This document shows positions 1 through 10,995 of a stretch of 64,000 nucleotides of DNA, piece by piece. The position numbers were made by a program, and so were the translations under genes. Source of the stretch: Thuidium tamariscinum (taxonomy: Eukaryota; Streptophyta; Bryopsida; Hypnales; Thuidiaceae); NCBI GenBank assembly GCA_947034885.2, contig OX344753.2:12710001-12774000 (forward strand), read 5' to 3'. Below the pieces are notes generated by a model. That model was not told the DNA's origin. It made no database searches and worked only from the letters and a program-made list of their open reading frames with translations. The stretch's first letter is position 1. The number at the start of each line of letters is the position of its first letter.

Positions 1-3000
1 CGAATTTGATCCACAGTGCCGCGATCCGTGTCTGGCCCCTGTAAGAAGCGGCAGTTCTTGCCCAAAATCTCCTCCCGAGTGTACTCCGTCAACTCCAGGA
101 ACTCGTCCGAAGCGAAGATCTGTCAATGAAACGGAGTTTCCATTAAAAATCGCCAATTCTCCGCTTCAATGGGAAAAGCTTTGGGTGCAACTTTGAATCT
201 AGACATGTCCTAGTTTTCCAAGGAAGAGCTTCTTGTGCATCATCTCATCAGAAGAATGCTAATCTAATGCAGGAATTTTTGGAAAACTGGGACGGAGAAA
301 CCACAGAATGGGAGAGCTTTGTGCAAAACTTTGACTAGGGAGTTTTCCAAAGGAAGAACCACTTGTACTTCACTTCAGGACAGTTCTATTCTAATGAAAT
401 GAATTGTTAATATCTGAGACGGACAAATCATAAAATGGCATAGCGTTGCGCAAAACCTTGAATCTGGACCCGCCCTAGTTTGAATTGTTAAAAACAGGGA
501 CGGAGAACTCATAAAATAGGATGGATATTTGCAAAACCTTGCATTCAGACTCGTCCTAGTTTTTGCATACTACTGGTGCAACCACTGGTGCTTAATCTAA
601 TGCAGGAAAAATTCTTCAAAACTGGGACGGAGAAATCATGACAATATACTCGATCAGAGTTGCGCTTACAATTGGGTTGTCTGGCAGACGCGGATCCGTG
701 ATGACGAAGTTCTTTGCGATCCGTTCCAAGGTGGTGGCCAAGTCGATGCCCCGTCGAATTTCCTTGTTCCTGGACGCGTCCATTTCAAAGCTTTCCGGCC
801 GCTCCACCTCGTTCATCATCCGCAGCTCCGGGTCCATCTCCGGGTCTGGCTTCGGCTCCGTCTTGCCCAACCTAGGAGTTCACAAAACAATCACCACCCC
901 CAGTCTGCAATTCAGTCCTGGAGACTCAAACCCTCGGTAAACCCTCGGCAACAATAGCCATAAACCTTACCCCCTTGAGGGCCATGACGCTATTTTGAGA
1001 AAGGCATATATACCATGGCGTCTGTTTGTTTTTTCAGTTTTCAAAATAACATGATTGTATTCGTCCACCAAAAGAAGAAGAAAAATTTGAAAAGAAAAGC
1101 GATTTACAAGGCCAACTCAAGAAGGCATTACAAACATGAAACTCAGCCCGAGGTTTCATGTTCCTCAAGACCCAAATCCATTTTAAAAATTGATTTCTTG
1201 TATCTTTGTACAATTATGTCATTTACCTCAATTTCATCAAATTGGTAATAGAGACAGTATTCCGTGAAAAAAAACCCGAAAATCCAAGCATCTCTATGTA
1301 TGAATCAGAAATTTAGTGGACAAAACATTACCCAAAACATGGCCCTGAAGCACTGGAGGGCTTCCGCTTAAACCCAAAACCCTAAGCCTGAGCAAGGAAT
1401 TTGCATTGTTGCGTACCCAAGTAGCGACAGGAACCCCGACGAGCGCCTGTTGCGTCGCTGGTGGCGCGCCCCGGCGCCACCCCCGTCGGCCACATTCGAC
1501 AAGCGCGAGTCCGTGCTCGTGGTGACATTATGCGTGCCCGTGGACTTGCGTCGCATGGAGGAATCGCGAGGCTTGGCATCTTCGGGCAACGGAGGCGTTT
1601 GCGTCGTTGTGAGGTCGAGATCGGTGACGGCTGGTTTCACGTTCGGGACGTACAGATCCTTCGCTGTGAACGTGGAGGTTGGTGCCACCACGTCTCCTTT
1701 GAACACGCCCACCAAGTCTCCGACGGAATCTGTTGCCTTGTCTTGCAACCTCGCTGCGGAGCCACAAGCCAATGCCACAACTTCAGCAGAGGTTTGGATG
1801 AATTCAGTCTAATGGACTCCGTCTTTGTTACCGTGAAGGACTTGGTGAGGGCAGGAAACGCAAAAGTTTCGAGCAACTGGGGCATTTTCGTGTGACAACT
1901 GGAGCTACCTTGAGTTTCCGAATTGGACCTTGCTACACCTTTTATCTGTACACGTCTTAGGTTTCAGAGTTCATAATTTCAGTTGAGCAGCTCAACACCC
2001 GGCCGAGCACTTGAAAATCCTAGTCTTCAAAGCTCGAAGCTCTTGAAATTACGTTTTCAGAACTGACGGTTTCAGTTGGCGACCTCAAAACCATCTGAGC
2101 ACTCACATAGCCTTGTCTTCAAAGCTCAAAGCACTTCAAAGTTCAATAGTTTTGAACTCTAGAAAGCCTACGATTTCAAAACTTAAGGCACTTGACAAGT
2201 ACTAAAGGCTTAAAATTCACTTCTAGCAATCACAGTTCGGCACCCTAGAAAGTGTTTAGTTTTCAGAGCTTAAGGCAATGAAAATGCGCTAATTTCCCAA
2301 GTTTTGAGCACTTGAATGTCACAGTTGTGAAATCTGATATTGTGATGACGATGACCATGCTTGAGCACACGAAAGTTTAGTTTTCAAAACTCTCAAGGCA
2401 CTTAAAATGTACTAACGGATTAAACATCAGTAGTAACTATCAGAGTTTCGGAGCCCTGGAAGGCCTTAAGCTCAAGGCAATAAAAATGTTCTAAATTTTC
2501 GAGTTTTGAGTAGTTAAATGTCACATTGCTGTTCTGGAATCCAATATTGTAACGACATTGTAGTGAGCTTTTAATGATATTGTAATGACGACCAAGGGCA
2601 AGGCGAAGTTTTGCATACTGTCGTAGCGGATGAGCGACTCCGGGAGTCCATTGGGTCTGAGTGCCTTCTCCTTGGTGCCCTCCGTGTGCTTGCTCACCTC
2701 CACTTGCATCCCGATGAACTTGAGCACCTTGCCGTCGTCGTCCTTGATGGGCGTGATGGTGAGCAGGTTCCAGAACGCCGACCCGTCTTTCTTGTAATTC
2801 AACAACCTCCCACAGAAGCTCTTCCCCTCGTCCAGCGCCTGGCGGATGCGCTTCACGTCGCTCGGGTCGGTGCCAGGGCCCTGCAAGAACCGACTGCCGC
2901 CAAACAAAACCACAACCATCTTAAAAACGGGAGGAGTGAATCAAGCAAGGCAGGGCCTGCTGACCATCTCTGCAATCAGCGGGTTGATGTCGAGTAAAAT

Positions 3001-5048
3001 TGCACTGAAAATTACAGCTCGAGCTTTGAGTTCTTTTAAAGTGGTAGTCACATTCTCAAATGCAAATCACGCAGTCCAACTGGACAATCATGCCACAGAC
3101 AAACTATTGCAGTCTGTTGAAATGATGGCATCGTCTCTTCAAGTACCCAGATCAGGTGTAGATTGTCTGGCAATCTGTATGGACTTAACACGATCTCTGC
3201 ATGAATTCCCAACTGGAGAATAGAGCCAATAGAAGTGAAACTAGAAGCCTGCAGTTGGTGGTGAAGCTATGTCATTGCCTCTCCAACAACCAAAATCAGG
3301 CTTTACCTTAGATTGTCTGACAGTACGACTGCAAGCCTGTAAGCCTTGGCATGATGTAATTGGAATCTGATGCAAACACTGAAAACAGCAAGAGAGAATT
3401 AATGAAGGTGAGAGAATGTCTGTATACCAGTTGCGTCCGACGACCTCCTTGGGCGAGTACCCGGTCATGGTGAAGAACCCCGCGCTGGCATACAAGATGG
3501 GAAAATCCGGGTGAGTGGCGTCCGACACCACGAACGTCTGCTGGAACGTGGAGAGCGCGTCCTTGATCTCGCGCGACACGCGCGGCAAGTTGGACGGAAG
3601 GCTACTGTCGCTGCCTGCGTCGGACGTTTCCGACACACGGGACGCTGGGTTCATGGGCAGCGTTATGGACACCGCGCGAGCCTTCTCGCTATCTCCCGAT
3701 CTACCACCATTCATTCAAACAAAAGCTCAGTCAGTCAGTGGCTTAAGGGCACTACAACATGACGGTTGCACTGTATCATCATTTATCTTGCAATGGTTTG
3801 GAGCGGATCAGTAAGTTGCCTTAAAACCCATGGTCCATTGCAAACCATACTTTGCCTTAAACTCGTGGTCCATTCTATTCTATTGCAAACTATTGCAAAA
3901 GTGCAGCGAACTTGTTGCAAAAGTCTTGGTCACAGCCTAAACAATACGAAGTGCATGCCTAAACCGTTGCAAAAACTACTCAAAGTTGCAAATACTGTGC
4001 ACAATGTTGTATTGATCCGTTGCATATTGTTATTAGACTTCTGGCTGTTATTGTAACCCGTAACCGTAATCTCAAATAGTTGCAAATACAGCGCACAATG
4101 TTGTAACCAACTATTGCAAATTGTCAGTAGATTCCTGGCGGTCATTGCAAACCGCTGCAAAAACTGCATAGGCAATCTCAGTTTTCTGTGCTAGTAAGGT
4201 GAGATTCGCAATGGGCTGGCGATGGGGAAGGTGAAGAGGAATTGTGCAATGCGAGAAAATTCTCACCGCCTGTCACCCGAGCTTCGATCGCCCGATCGCC
4301 GCGTCTGCACTCCTTGCAGTTTCCCCGTCTCGGCGTCCGCTTTGAGCACCAGCCCCCACTCAGCCACCCGATCCGCCATAACATCTTCCGACATCTCCTT
4401 CCGCTCGGGCGACTTGGCGCCCTCGTCTCGCGCCACCATCTTCTTCGTCAAGTCAATCCGCTTCGCTAGGTTGCTCCTCGCGTCGTCCTCGGCCTGTTTC
4501 TTCAGCTTGTCGATGGTCCGCTGCCGTTCCTCCGCGAGGAGTCTGTTGGTGGTGGATTTCGGGTTGTTTTTCAGGTCGTCGGAAGAGCTCCGGTGATGGC
4601 GAGGGACGCCGCGGGGCTTTGGCGCCGGGTTCTCGTCGGAGCCGATCACGGGCTTGGGCTTGTACTCGGGGGTGTCGAAATTGATTTCCCACGGCATTGG
4701 CGCGGCGGGATTCGCATCCGTCGCGACGGGTAGTGCAGCAGACTTGGCAGTTTTCGAGCTCAATGGGAACTGCGGGCTTACAGGTGCCGTGGCGGGAGCC
4801 CACGGGGGTTCAGTGCGCATTGTGGGTGGTGAGGGCTTCGCAGCGGATGCGACTTTTGCCTCCTCGACGCCCTCGGGCACGGATTTCCCAAGAAACGATT
4901 TACCACTGCCAGACACGTAGCGCGTACTCGCGGGCGCGCCGCCGAAAACCTCCAGCGACTTACGCTCCGCACGCGAGGCGGCGGTGAAGCGGCCGCCGCG
5001 GCCGCGGGAGCCACTCGGGGCGCCAGGCTTGCCTACCGCCTCTTCCAT
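1..5048 (-). CDS. PHOT: Phototropin blue-light receptor kinase, 5' part (partial, runs off left edge)
   Basis: Plasma-membrane-associated blue-light receptor; LOV domains bind FMN and control a C-terminal Ser/Thr kinase in phototropism and chloroplast movement (family knowledge). Minus-strand exons: 5048-4267, 3700-3428, 2893-2619, 1753-1417, 871-670, 119-1 (continues outside). All introns are GT-AG and every phase matches (2,2,1,2,0), giving 662 codons plus 2 nt. Residues 1-260 are a basic, Ser/Pro-rich N-terminus with a charged helix at about 165-210 and the family motif [10 protein letters not shown] near 227. LOV1 is about 302-415 with FQQTFVVSD and GRNCRFLQG; its photoactive Cys352 codon is split by intron 2. 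The hinge (444-610) has RRKS and RRSS sites of possible 14-3-3 type. LOV2 starts near 611 ([14 protein letters not shown]) with GKNCRFLQG, Cys646. Start: ATG at 5046-5048 has a G at -3 and +4; the GTG at 5072 is not a plant start. No phytochrome module, so not a neochrome. Confidence 0.93.
120..669. repeat. Phototropin intron 5, degenerate tandem repeat
   Basis: The intron before the LOV2 core exon consists largely of about four diverged copies of a unit of roughly 100-150 bp. Each copy contains variants of GGGACGGAGAA, then GCAAAACCTTGAATC, then GTCCTAGTTTT. Copies are recognisable near 290, 415, 500 and 630. No coding potential was seen. Confidence 0.55.
1960..2560. repeat. Phototropin intron 3, degenerate minisatellite
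   Basis: Most of the 865-nt intron 3 (1754-2618) is a loose array of short units built on CTTCAAAGCTCAAGGCACTT-like words (for example near 2025, 2110, 2170, 2265, 2390, 2470). The units are strongly diverged and no fixed period is clear by eye. Confidence 0.5.
3760..4190. repeat. Phototropin intron 1, TTGCAAA-rich direct repeats
   Basis: Intron 1 (3701-4266) is rich in TATTGCAAA/TTGCAAAA words. It has a direct repeat of about 100 bp: AGTTGCAAATAC followed by GCACAATGTTGTA occurs near 3980 and again near 4077, each followed by a related stretch containing TTCTGG or TTCCTGGCGGT. No exon is needed here because phases close without one. Confidence 0.5.
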
Positions 5049-5530
5049 CTCACCCCAACAATCCCTGCGCACCCACCCACCGTCAATTCCTTCCTTTCAC
5101 AACCAACGAAACAGGAACGTCGAGGGTCACTCGATCGGAAGTAGCGCATACCAAGAATCAGCGCAACGGTCGTGAAGATCGAGTCGTCACACCAACGAAC
5201 TCCCAATCCCCATCAGAAACGCATCGCATTCTTCAGTCACTCGGATGCTTCGGCTGCGCGTTCCTGATCACACTGATCTGCACCCCCGGCCAATGCAGCA
5301 AACCGTCAGCATCCGTGCATGGTGACAATAATGGCAGTATACAATGTAGTAACAGAAAAACTGTCATCAAATCCGGTGCAGAGTGACAGGATTTTCAGTA
5401 CAACGTTGCCAAAATCCTCACTGAAGAGAATGCCCAGTGTGCCTGCAAGGCTGCAACTCTCACGTTGATACTAGATTCCTAAAACAGACGTACATGAAAG
5501 CATCAGAATTCCTATAATATAAGATTCTTC
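5049..5530 (-). promoter_or_regulatory. Probable 5' leader and core promoter of the phototropin gene
   Basis: Sequence upstream of the start codon on the minus strand is moderately GC-rich up to about 5280 and then becomes mixed. A TATA-like stretch (minus strand TTATATTATAG) lies at 5512-5522, which would put transcription start roughly 430 nt before the ATG. This placement is inference only; no transcript evidence is available. Confidence 0.25.
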
Positions 5531-6409
5531 CGCGTCCGAGATGACAGTATCCAAACTCGAATGTCAAAACAACCAGTCTAAACCGGCAATTCGAAACCAA
5601 ACCAAACACACTCATCAGCGTTCACCTCAAAGGCTAAGATTTAGCTCACGGGTCAGCAGCTCTCTCCTTCTAAGCTTCAACTCACACGGCGAGCCTGCTC
5701 TCCAAGCCCAAATCTTACGCCGATCCTTCGAAGTTCACCTTGAACTCGACAGTCGCGAACTCTCAACCAGAAAACTAGAATCTGAACTAGCAAAACGAGA
5801 CATGCACTCCAAAGTGGTGCTACTGCAATAAGTTTATTCAAAGCTCGTGAATGGGATATGATTCAGCTGCCAAATCCATCCACACGCGCGGGCTCCGTGA
5901 CCACTAAGAAGCGTTCCGGCACACACTTGGAAAGAAAAGCGCAGATGTGAGAGTGACTGAAAAGCTCCTGAAAAGTGAGGGTTACGGGGAAGGTCGACGA
6001 CATCGAGCTACTCTATTGTAGGCGCGGCAGCCTTCTTATCAAGGCCAACTTCTTACTAGTGAAGAATGAGTGATGCTGCTGCTGCATGATGATTCCATTT
6101 TGCGGAACGCAGATGAGGCCGGTGTCAGGTAGCACTCAGCGATGGGTCGGCTGGTCAAGTGGGTTCCCTGCCTCAGTCTAATGCTCTGTGTCGCACAGGT
6201 GGACTGCTGCAGCAGTAACAGCAGCTGGGGTCCCTCATCCCTGCATTGTAGCGCAAAGGCAGCGGGGTCTCATTAATGGCAGTCATCAAGGCAATCACCC
6301 CAGTTTGGCCACGCCCACGCGGGCTCCCGACTCCTGGGCCCAGATGCGAGAACAGGCTGCTGAAATATCTGCTAAATAGGCTCAAGATTCAATACTGGGC
6401 TGGTCAATT
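5531..6409. other. Upstream low-copy DNA, no gene recognised
   Basis: Mixed-composition sequence with a GC-richer patch at about 6110-6340. Short open frames exist on both strands, but none shows family motifs, credible splice structure or codon bias. It may hold distal promoter elements of the phototropin gene. Confidence 0.4.
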
Positions 6410-6620
6410 TCAGGAGTGTAGCTGGCAATATTCGGTTTTGTAGGTGTGAACTTCGCTTCATGGCAGCCAGTGTGGTAGCTGTAAACATTTGTTTATCTTT
6501 GGTAGCTGTGAACATCATTGCTTCGGTTTTCTAGCTGTAAACATTTGCTTCAATCTGTTTGGCACCTTTCAAAACATTGCTTCGGTATCGTAGATGCAAA
6601 CATTGCTTTGGGGTTTTGCT
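6410..6620. repeat. Degenerate minisatellite upstream of phototropin gene
   Basis: Four or five imperfect units built on TAGCTGTAAACATTTG followed by a CTTCGGTTTT-like stretch (near 6420, 6475, 6510, 6530, 6590). The arrangement is direct and the spacing irregular. Confidence 0.55.
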
Positions 6621-6984
6621 GAAGCGTTGCAAAATGTGGCCGTACTCATTATGAACTGCTTGTTCTGTAGACTTGCACGCCGGGCCGCCGGCTTCGAAGG
6701 CTCCGGCTTCTGCATCGGTTGACGGGAATGGCGACCTACCTCATTAATGAATCTCAGTGTGCACCCATTCGTGCCTTGGCACTCTTCATTCTTCGGCGGC
6801 GAGACTAATTGCGGAGAGCTCGGATTCCTCATCACTTGGATTGCATCATGGCCGACCCATGCCCCTCATTGCTGGATTCAGTTATCCCTGTGGGTGTGAC
6901 CCTCATAATAAGGAGGTGACCGACCGAGAAGCGACTTTTCAAGCCTGCGCAGGACTACAGGATCCATAACTTTAAAGTTACGCT

Positions 6985-7910
6985 GTTTGTATTATTTATT
7001 TGTTTGCTTATTTGTTTTGTTTCTTTCTTTGGGTGAGATCTTTGGAATCGTGCGTCCCCGGGTGGCGTTCTTCATTCCATCGGAAAGCTCTATGTGAAGA
7101 GGGGTGCATGGGCTTTGTTTAGTAGTGTTTGTACCTAGAGAATGAAAGAGAATTTTGAAGCTTTTATGAATCTAAATATTTAAAAATTACCTTTACTTTT
7201 ATTTTGGTTGTGGTAACAGCACAAGGCACACTTGTCTATACCTTAAATTAGGTTATTTTTTTGTTTATTTTATTTGTTATAGTGAGATCTCTAAAATTGT
7301 ACATCCCTTGTTCATGTTCTTGGTAGCGTTGGAAAGCTTGAGTGCAAAGAGGGGTGCATGGGCTTTGCTTCTTATTCTGAAAAAATAACGGTGACCATTA
7401 AAAAACCAAGGCAAAGGAAACAATCAATCCAACTCATGTAGAATCTTTTGCCTCAAAAAGAAGCTAAGGCTAAGGTGCCACTCTTGTTTGTGAAAAATAA
7501 CGAAATAGAAAACCTCATTTTGACACCAAGTGTTCAAATTCTTGGCAAATGAAGCCCGTGGGCTTTGTTTCTAGGCATTGGGACCTACAGTGAAAGTAAT
7601 TGATTTTTTAAAATTTATGAATTAAAAATAGAGTTTAAGTTTTGTTTCGAATAAGGCAACTACATAAGACACACTAGACTATTCAAACCTTAAGTTTATA
7701 TTGGTTGTTTGTTTATTCTATTTTGTTTGTTAGTTACAATGACATCTCCTAGAGTCTGCATCTCTCAAACACATTATTGGTACTATCATGAAGTTCTAAA
7801 TCAAGAGGGGTATACAAGCTTGTTTCGTAGCATTAAGACCTATATTGTAAAAGATAGTAAATTTCAAAAAAATTATCAATAAAAAAACTTTAAATTTTTT
7901 TTCATTTTAT
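6985..7910. repeat. Tandem array of a dispersed repeat (about 3-4 diverged units)
   Basis: Each unit begins with a T/G-rich run (TTTGTTTGTTATTTT-like), then GTGAGATCTC, a GGAAAGCTC word and GAGGGGTGCATGGGCTTTG, followed by an AT-rich tail. Units are visible near 6990, 7245, 7545 (partial) and 7700. An inverted single copy lies at about 35745-35975, so the sequence is dispersed and not a local satellite. The class is unknown. Confidence 0.55.
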
Positions 7911-10420
7911 ATAATATTTTAGCAATGGCACAAGTATATTTGTTTTTATTAGTTTAGATTGCTTTAAGAATATTTATTTTAAGAGGATCCTAGGAACCAA
8001 AGAATGTATTATTTAGATACTTAAAGGTAAGAATTATGCAATTCAAAGTTTTATTAAGAAAATTTAGAATCTATGGTATATAATTTTCTTGTTTATATGT
8101 CTCCAAGCCATTCAATGTTGATTCAATAGTCTCTTACATAATCACATCTAAAAGTGACTTGTCATGCTAGCCAAGTTGCAATGTCCACTCCTTCTACCTA
8201 TTATGAGCAACAACAAAGAGGCCCTTATCCAAAACTTGCACTTCAATCTTGATGTGGTATTGTCACCAACAAATGAAGAGCTATAGAATCCATAGAATAA
8301 TAGATTTGGTAGTTAAAAGGTATTGTAGCCAACAAATTTGGGAACATCAAGAACTTATACAAACTTTCTAAACATTCTCAAAGTATTTATCTAGACTAAT
8401 AATGTAATAAGGCCACGAAGATATAAGTAAATCAACTAACAATCCTATTAGACCCCAATTGTAATTCTACCTATGGTTTCCATCCTACAAATGTCATTGG
8501 TGCACTTCAATAATAAAAACATTGGAAATACTCTTAGTATGATCTACTTTCTCAAGTATTTGTCATGTGAAGATTCTAGGGTCATTGCAAGAAGTGAAGA
8601 AACACCTGTCGATTTTGTTGCATTTTGCAACAATACTCATGACTTTTTCAGAAGTACTATAAAATTAGAAAAAAAAAATTAATTAAAAAAAAATATGAAT
8701 AATGTATATACCTCTAAAATGAAGGTTTTCACCGAAGGAAATTGATAGAAAAATTCTCTAAGTAGGAGAACTTGAAAAATACCAAATCTTAAGAAAATAG
8801 GTACTTTGATTCAAAAAATAGGAAAAAATAGGAAAAATAAGTATTTTCAAAAAATAAAAAGTGACCATTTGCAACAACTTTATAGAGATGGTCATTCACC
8901 AAAAAAACCACCCAAATCATAATTTATATGTTTCAAAATACAAGCAGAAAGAAGTTTACTTTGTAAACCTCTACACCACATAAAGTTAACTATTTTTGAA
9001 AATCCTTCCCTGTAAAGCTAGAAGTCTACTAGAAGACCATTTCTTCCAAATTTCATCTCAAAATCATAAAAAAAAAAGGTATTCCATAGTACTAAAAAAT
9101 CCTAAACTACAAAGTGTGACATTCAATCAGGGTCTATTTTTGGATAGTAAAATATTTTTGAAAATTATTAAAAAATCAAGGAAGGTGTATAATAGTTATG
9201 AGTAACTTCTCTATAAAACTTGAGTCATTTGGAGCCAAAACACAAAAGTTATGGCCAAAAAACAGATCAGTATACAACGTGTGACACAAAATAGTACGGG
9301 TGTTTCTTGCAATGACCCTCTAATGCACCAACAATTGCGTTATTTGGATATCATATGCAAAATCTATCTAATAGATGATCTAGGATCAATGTTGGTTCTT
9401 ATATTTAGATGGCATATATTCTCAAAATCAATACAAATTCATCATTCAAGATTTTAGATATTACAATAACAATAAGGTGTGTGTTATTTAGAAACTTTCA
9501 TCTTCAAGGTTATCAAAACTCTTTAAAGATATGATCTTCAATTAAATGAGGGAAAAGTTAACCTAATTTGTATAAACAACTAATCATATCATTGTACTTT
9601 GATTTTCTTATTTTATAATGTGAAAAATTATTCTTGAACTGGAACAATGGTCACTTATACTAAAAGTGAAGTTGCATTCTCTTAACAATTGAATTGCCTT
9701 ACTCCAAAAGGTTACCTGATAACTCACCACTCATCGATATGGAAGCACATACAATTATTTGAATTGGGCCCAAAACCAATGTACTAATCCATGCCACACA
9801 CAAGGTTCTAGCTTCATGAAAACTATTGCATTTATATTGTACAATAACAATAAACATTTATACGAATGCAAAGTATCAAAAAAATGAGTGCAAGGCAACC
9901 TAATTCCAGTCATTAGTGTAGTTGTCGACATAGTCATTCTTCACGGTTGGTATTTTATAATTATAATGACTACTTCAAGAATCTACAATGATGGAGCAAA
10001 AGTGCAACTGTGATCTACATATATGATAATTTTATGAATTTATTCTATTAGTAAGATAATGTATCTCACTATAAGAATAAGTATTAATTTGATTAAAAAT
10101 TGAAAATTGAATTCTTTAGTAATTATTTTAGAGAGAGTTGAAAATTAAATAAATGAATGGTTACAAATGCCTAAATATCATAAAATGTGCAAAGTAGTGA
10201 ATTTCAAGTCATCAAATCTCAAAAACTTAATAGTTTGATTTTTATTAATCCTTGAAGTTCTAAGAGTCCCCATAGAAGGATCTTGGAGGTTTGACTAGGT
10301 ACCTATGATTTTAATTTTTTGGCAAAAAATTTTGAATTTTTTTTCAAGACAAAATAATTAGTTAGCTTTCTAGAAACTTAACTTAGTGTACTCTAAGATA
10401 GGAAGATTGACTCTTCATCT
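7911..10420. other. AT-rich intergenic DNA, no gene recognised
   Basis: About 2.5 kb of very AT-rich sequence. Open frames are short and without recognisable motifs. No terminal inverted repeats of the families described elsewhere were identified, although old degraded copies are likely. Confidence 0.5.
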
Positions 10421-10570
10421 CCTAAAGGACCAACTATATTTTTTGTCTACATAGTAATTTTGGACAACTCACTAAATATGAAATTTTAATTTTTTTTTCC
10501 CTTGAAACTTTTGTACAAAATGAAAATGAGGTTTTCTTAAAGGCCCAAAAAATTTCATAACTTTTGATTA
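10421..10570 (+). mobile_element. Fragment of TTAA-type element
   Basis: CTAAAGGACCAACTATATTT near 10420, then ATTTTGGACAACTCACTAAA and a later AAAGGCCCAA word, match the left 200 bp of the elements at 10996 and 21058. The TTAA end is missing, so this is a truncated or decayed copy. Confidence 0.5.
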
Positions 10571-10995
10571 TATAGTTCAAGGGTTCTTGCATGATATGCA
10601 GTCTTTTACTTTGGTGAAGGAATCAAAGAAATTTTAAAAATGACTTTTTTCATAAAAATTTGAGATTGATTTCATAGATTTTTATATATGTAGAAGAAGC
10701 ATTTGAGGAGGGGGGTACTACTGTTCTCCTTGTTGGCTTCTCTACACAAGCTAGTTTAGAGAGGGACAAAGCCATAGTGGTCAAATTTTGACAAATCTAG
10801 TAAAATTTCACAAAAAAAAGGTTGTGTGGAAAGTCTTGAATCATTTCATTTTGATAATGAGATGAGAGTTATGAGAAGTTTTAGTGTTCATCTATTGAAT
10901 CATTTTCTATTTAATTCTAACTACTTCTTGTTTTTCATATATGTTGTACAATTCCAAATAATTTAAAATTTTACAAGTATGCAGGCAACTTGTCT

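Noticed and set aside
1368-1778. Phototropin exon 4 extending upstream to 1778 or beyond
   Set aside because: The acceptor at 1754 gives the right phase and the family reading [18 protein letters not shown]. Starts further upstream introduce stops or break phase.
4222-4987. Plus-strand frames opposite phototropin exon 1
   Set aside because: They are antisense shadows of a GC-rich coding exon; the minus-strand reading carries the family motifs.
1-5048. Neochrome (phytochrome-phototropin fusion)
   Set aside because: The N-terminal exon encodes a normal phototropin N-terminus with [10 protein letters not shown]; no phytochrome GAF/PHY sequence is present upstream.
4263-5072. Phototropin start at 5072 (longer frame)
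   Set aside because: The codon at 5070-5072 is GTG, not ATG. The first ATG, with good context, is at 5048.
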